Source of the DNA: DASYSL01 sp036003365
GTDB taxonomy: Bacteria; Eisenbacteria; RBG-16-71-46; DASYSL01
Length of the DNA: 44,722 bases
Assembly (NCBI GenBank): GCA_036003365.1
Contig: DASYSL010000104.1
Coordinates: forward strand, 1-44,722
Direction: 5' to 3'
Part shown: positions 44,247 to 44,722 of the stretch, in pieces
Numbering within the stretch: the stretch's first letter is position 1
How the letters are laid out: each line of letters begins with the position of its first letter
Notes under the pieces: generated by a model
The model's input: only the letters and a program-made list of their open reading frames with translations
The model's database searches: none
Told to the model about the DNA's origin: nothing
Position numbers and translations under genes: made by a program

Positions 44247-44722
44247 GTGAGCTCGACGCAGAAAGGCGCGGCCCCGGCCGCGGCCCACGATTACGCCCAC
44301 AAGCTGCCGACACAGGAAGAAGACTTCTCCGGCTGGTACACCACACTGGTGCGCGCCGCGCAGCTCGCCGACTACGCGCCGGTCAAGGGCTGCATGGCCA
44401 TCCGGCCGTACGGCTACGCGCTGTGGGAGAACATGCAGCGCCTGCTCGACGCCCGCATCAAGGCGACCGGCCACGTGAACGCTTACTTCCCGCTGCTCAT
44501 CCCGGAGTCGTTTCTCAAGCAGGAAGCAGAGCACGTCGAAGGCTTCGCGCCGCAGGTGGCGGGGGTGACGCAAGGCGGCGACGACGAGCTGGAGGAGCGG
44601 CTCGCCATCCGTCCTACGTCGGAAGCCATCATCTGCCACTTCTATTCGAAGTGGATCGAGTCGTACCGCGATCTTCCGGTGCTCATCAATCAGTGGGCCA
44701 ACGTGATGCGCTGGGAGAAGGT
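44247..44722 (+). CDS. proS: Prolyl-tRNA synthetase, N-terminal part (3' end outside window)
   Basis: ProS charges tRNA-Pro. The open frame runs to the window end without a stop (158 codons visible). It has the archaeal/eukaryote-type ProRS N-terminus (KLPTQEEDFSGWYTTLVRAA), KGCMAIRPYGYALWE, FPLLIPESFL, then the class II motif 2 region with RPTSEAIICHF and INQWANVMRWE. The usual bacterial form has a long editing insertion; whether it is absent here cannot be seen. GTG 44247 has GAGAGGAG upstream. It is separated from the FG-GAP genes by a hairpin and its own candidate promoter. Confidence 0.93.
   Translation, partial: MSSTQKGAAPAAAHDYAHKLPTQEEDFSGWYTTLVRAAQLADYAPVKGCMAIRPYGYALWENMQRLLDARIKATGHVNAYFPLLIPESFLKQEAEHVEGFAPQVAGVTQGGDDELEERLAIRPTSEAIICHFYSKWIESYRDLPVLINQWANVMRWEK

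Overview
This is a GC-rich bacterial window carrying 36 protein genes, all on the + strand, with two cut by the window ends. The organism has an outer membrane containing lipid A: there are genes for Lnt, LolCD, BamA, Skp, LpxD/C/A/B/K, WaaA and MsbA. It also carries McsA-McsB-ClpC, a protein arginine phosphorylation module best known from Firmicutes. An LpxC-FabZ fusion, FG-GAP proteins with type-IX-secretion-like C-terminal domains, and an archaeal-type ProRS point to the FCB superphylum or its relatives (for example Candidatus Eisenbacteria or Gemmatimonadota-like lineages). This placement is an inference; there is no rRNA in the window.

Layout. 1-294: end of an HD-GYP protein. 294-14250: metabolism and housekeeping, namely purM, a Gfo/Idh oxidoreductase with altered active-site motifs, lnt, asd, an orphan EcfT-like membrane protein, truA, an HtrA-type protease, then a purine block purB-purL-purQ-(tandem purS)-purF. 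14276-28176: lysS, lolC/E, lolD, mcsA, mcsB, clpC, bamA, skp, lpxD, lpxC-fabZ, lpxA. 28202-38625: a GnnA-like Gfo/Idh dehydrogenase between lpxA and lpxB, then lpxB, waaA, lpxK, nadB, a Minf_1886-family gene, an MsbA-like ABC exporter, an SDR epimerase and a GT9 heptosyltransferase. Most junctions are ATGA or GTGA overlaps, so 38 kb reads as an almost unbroken, translationally coupled array. 38632-44127: hairpins, then two paralogous secreted FG-GAP propeller proteins with visibly more A/T at third codon positions. 44147-44722: a terminator-like hairpin, a candidate promoter, and the start of proS.

How the genes fit together. The central block builds the outer membrane: lipoprotein release (LolCD), beta-barrel insertion (BamA, Skp), lipid A synthesis (LpxD, C, A, B, K), Kdo addition (WaaA), flipping (MsbA) and core glycosylation (GT9). 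Inside it sits the McsAB-ClpC arginine-kinase/protease module without an adjacent CtsR, which suggests that regulated proteolysis is co-expressed with envelope biogenesis. No RNA genes, CRISPR arrays, insertion sequences or intergenic gaps over 300 bases were seen.
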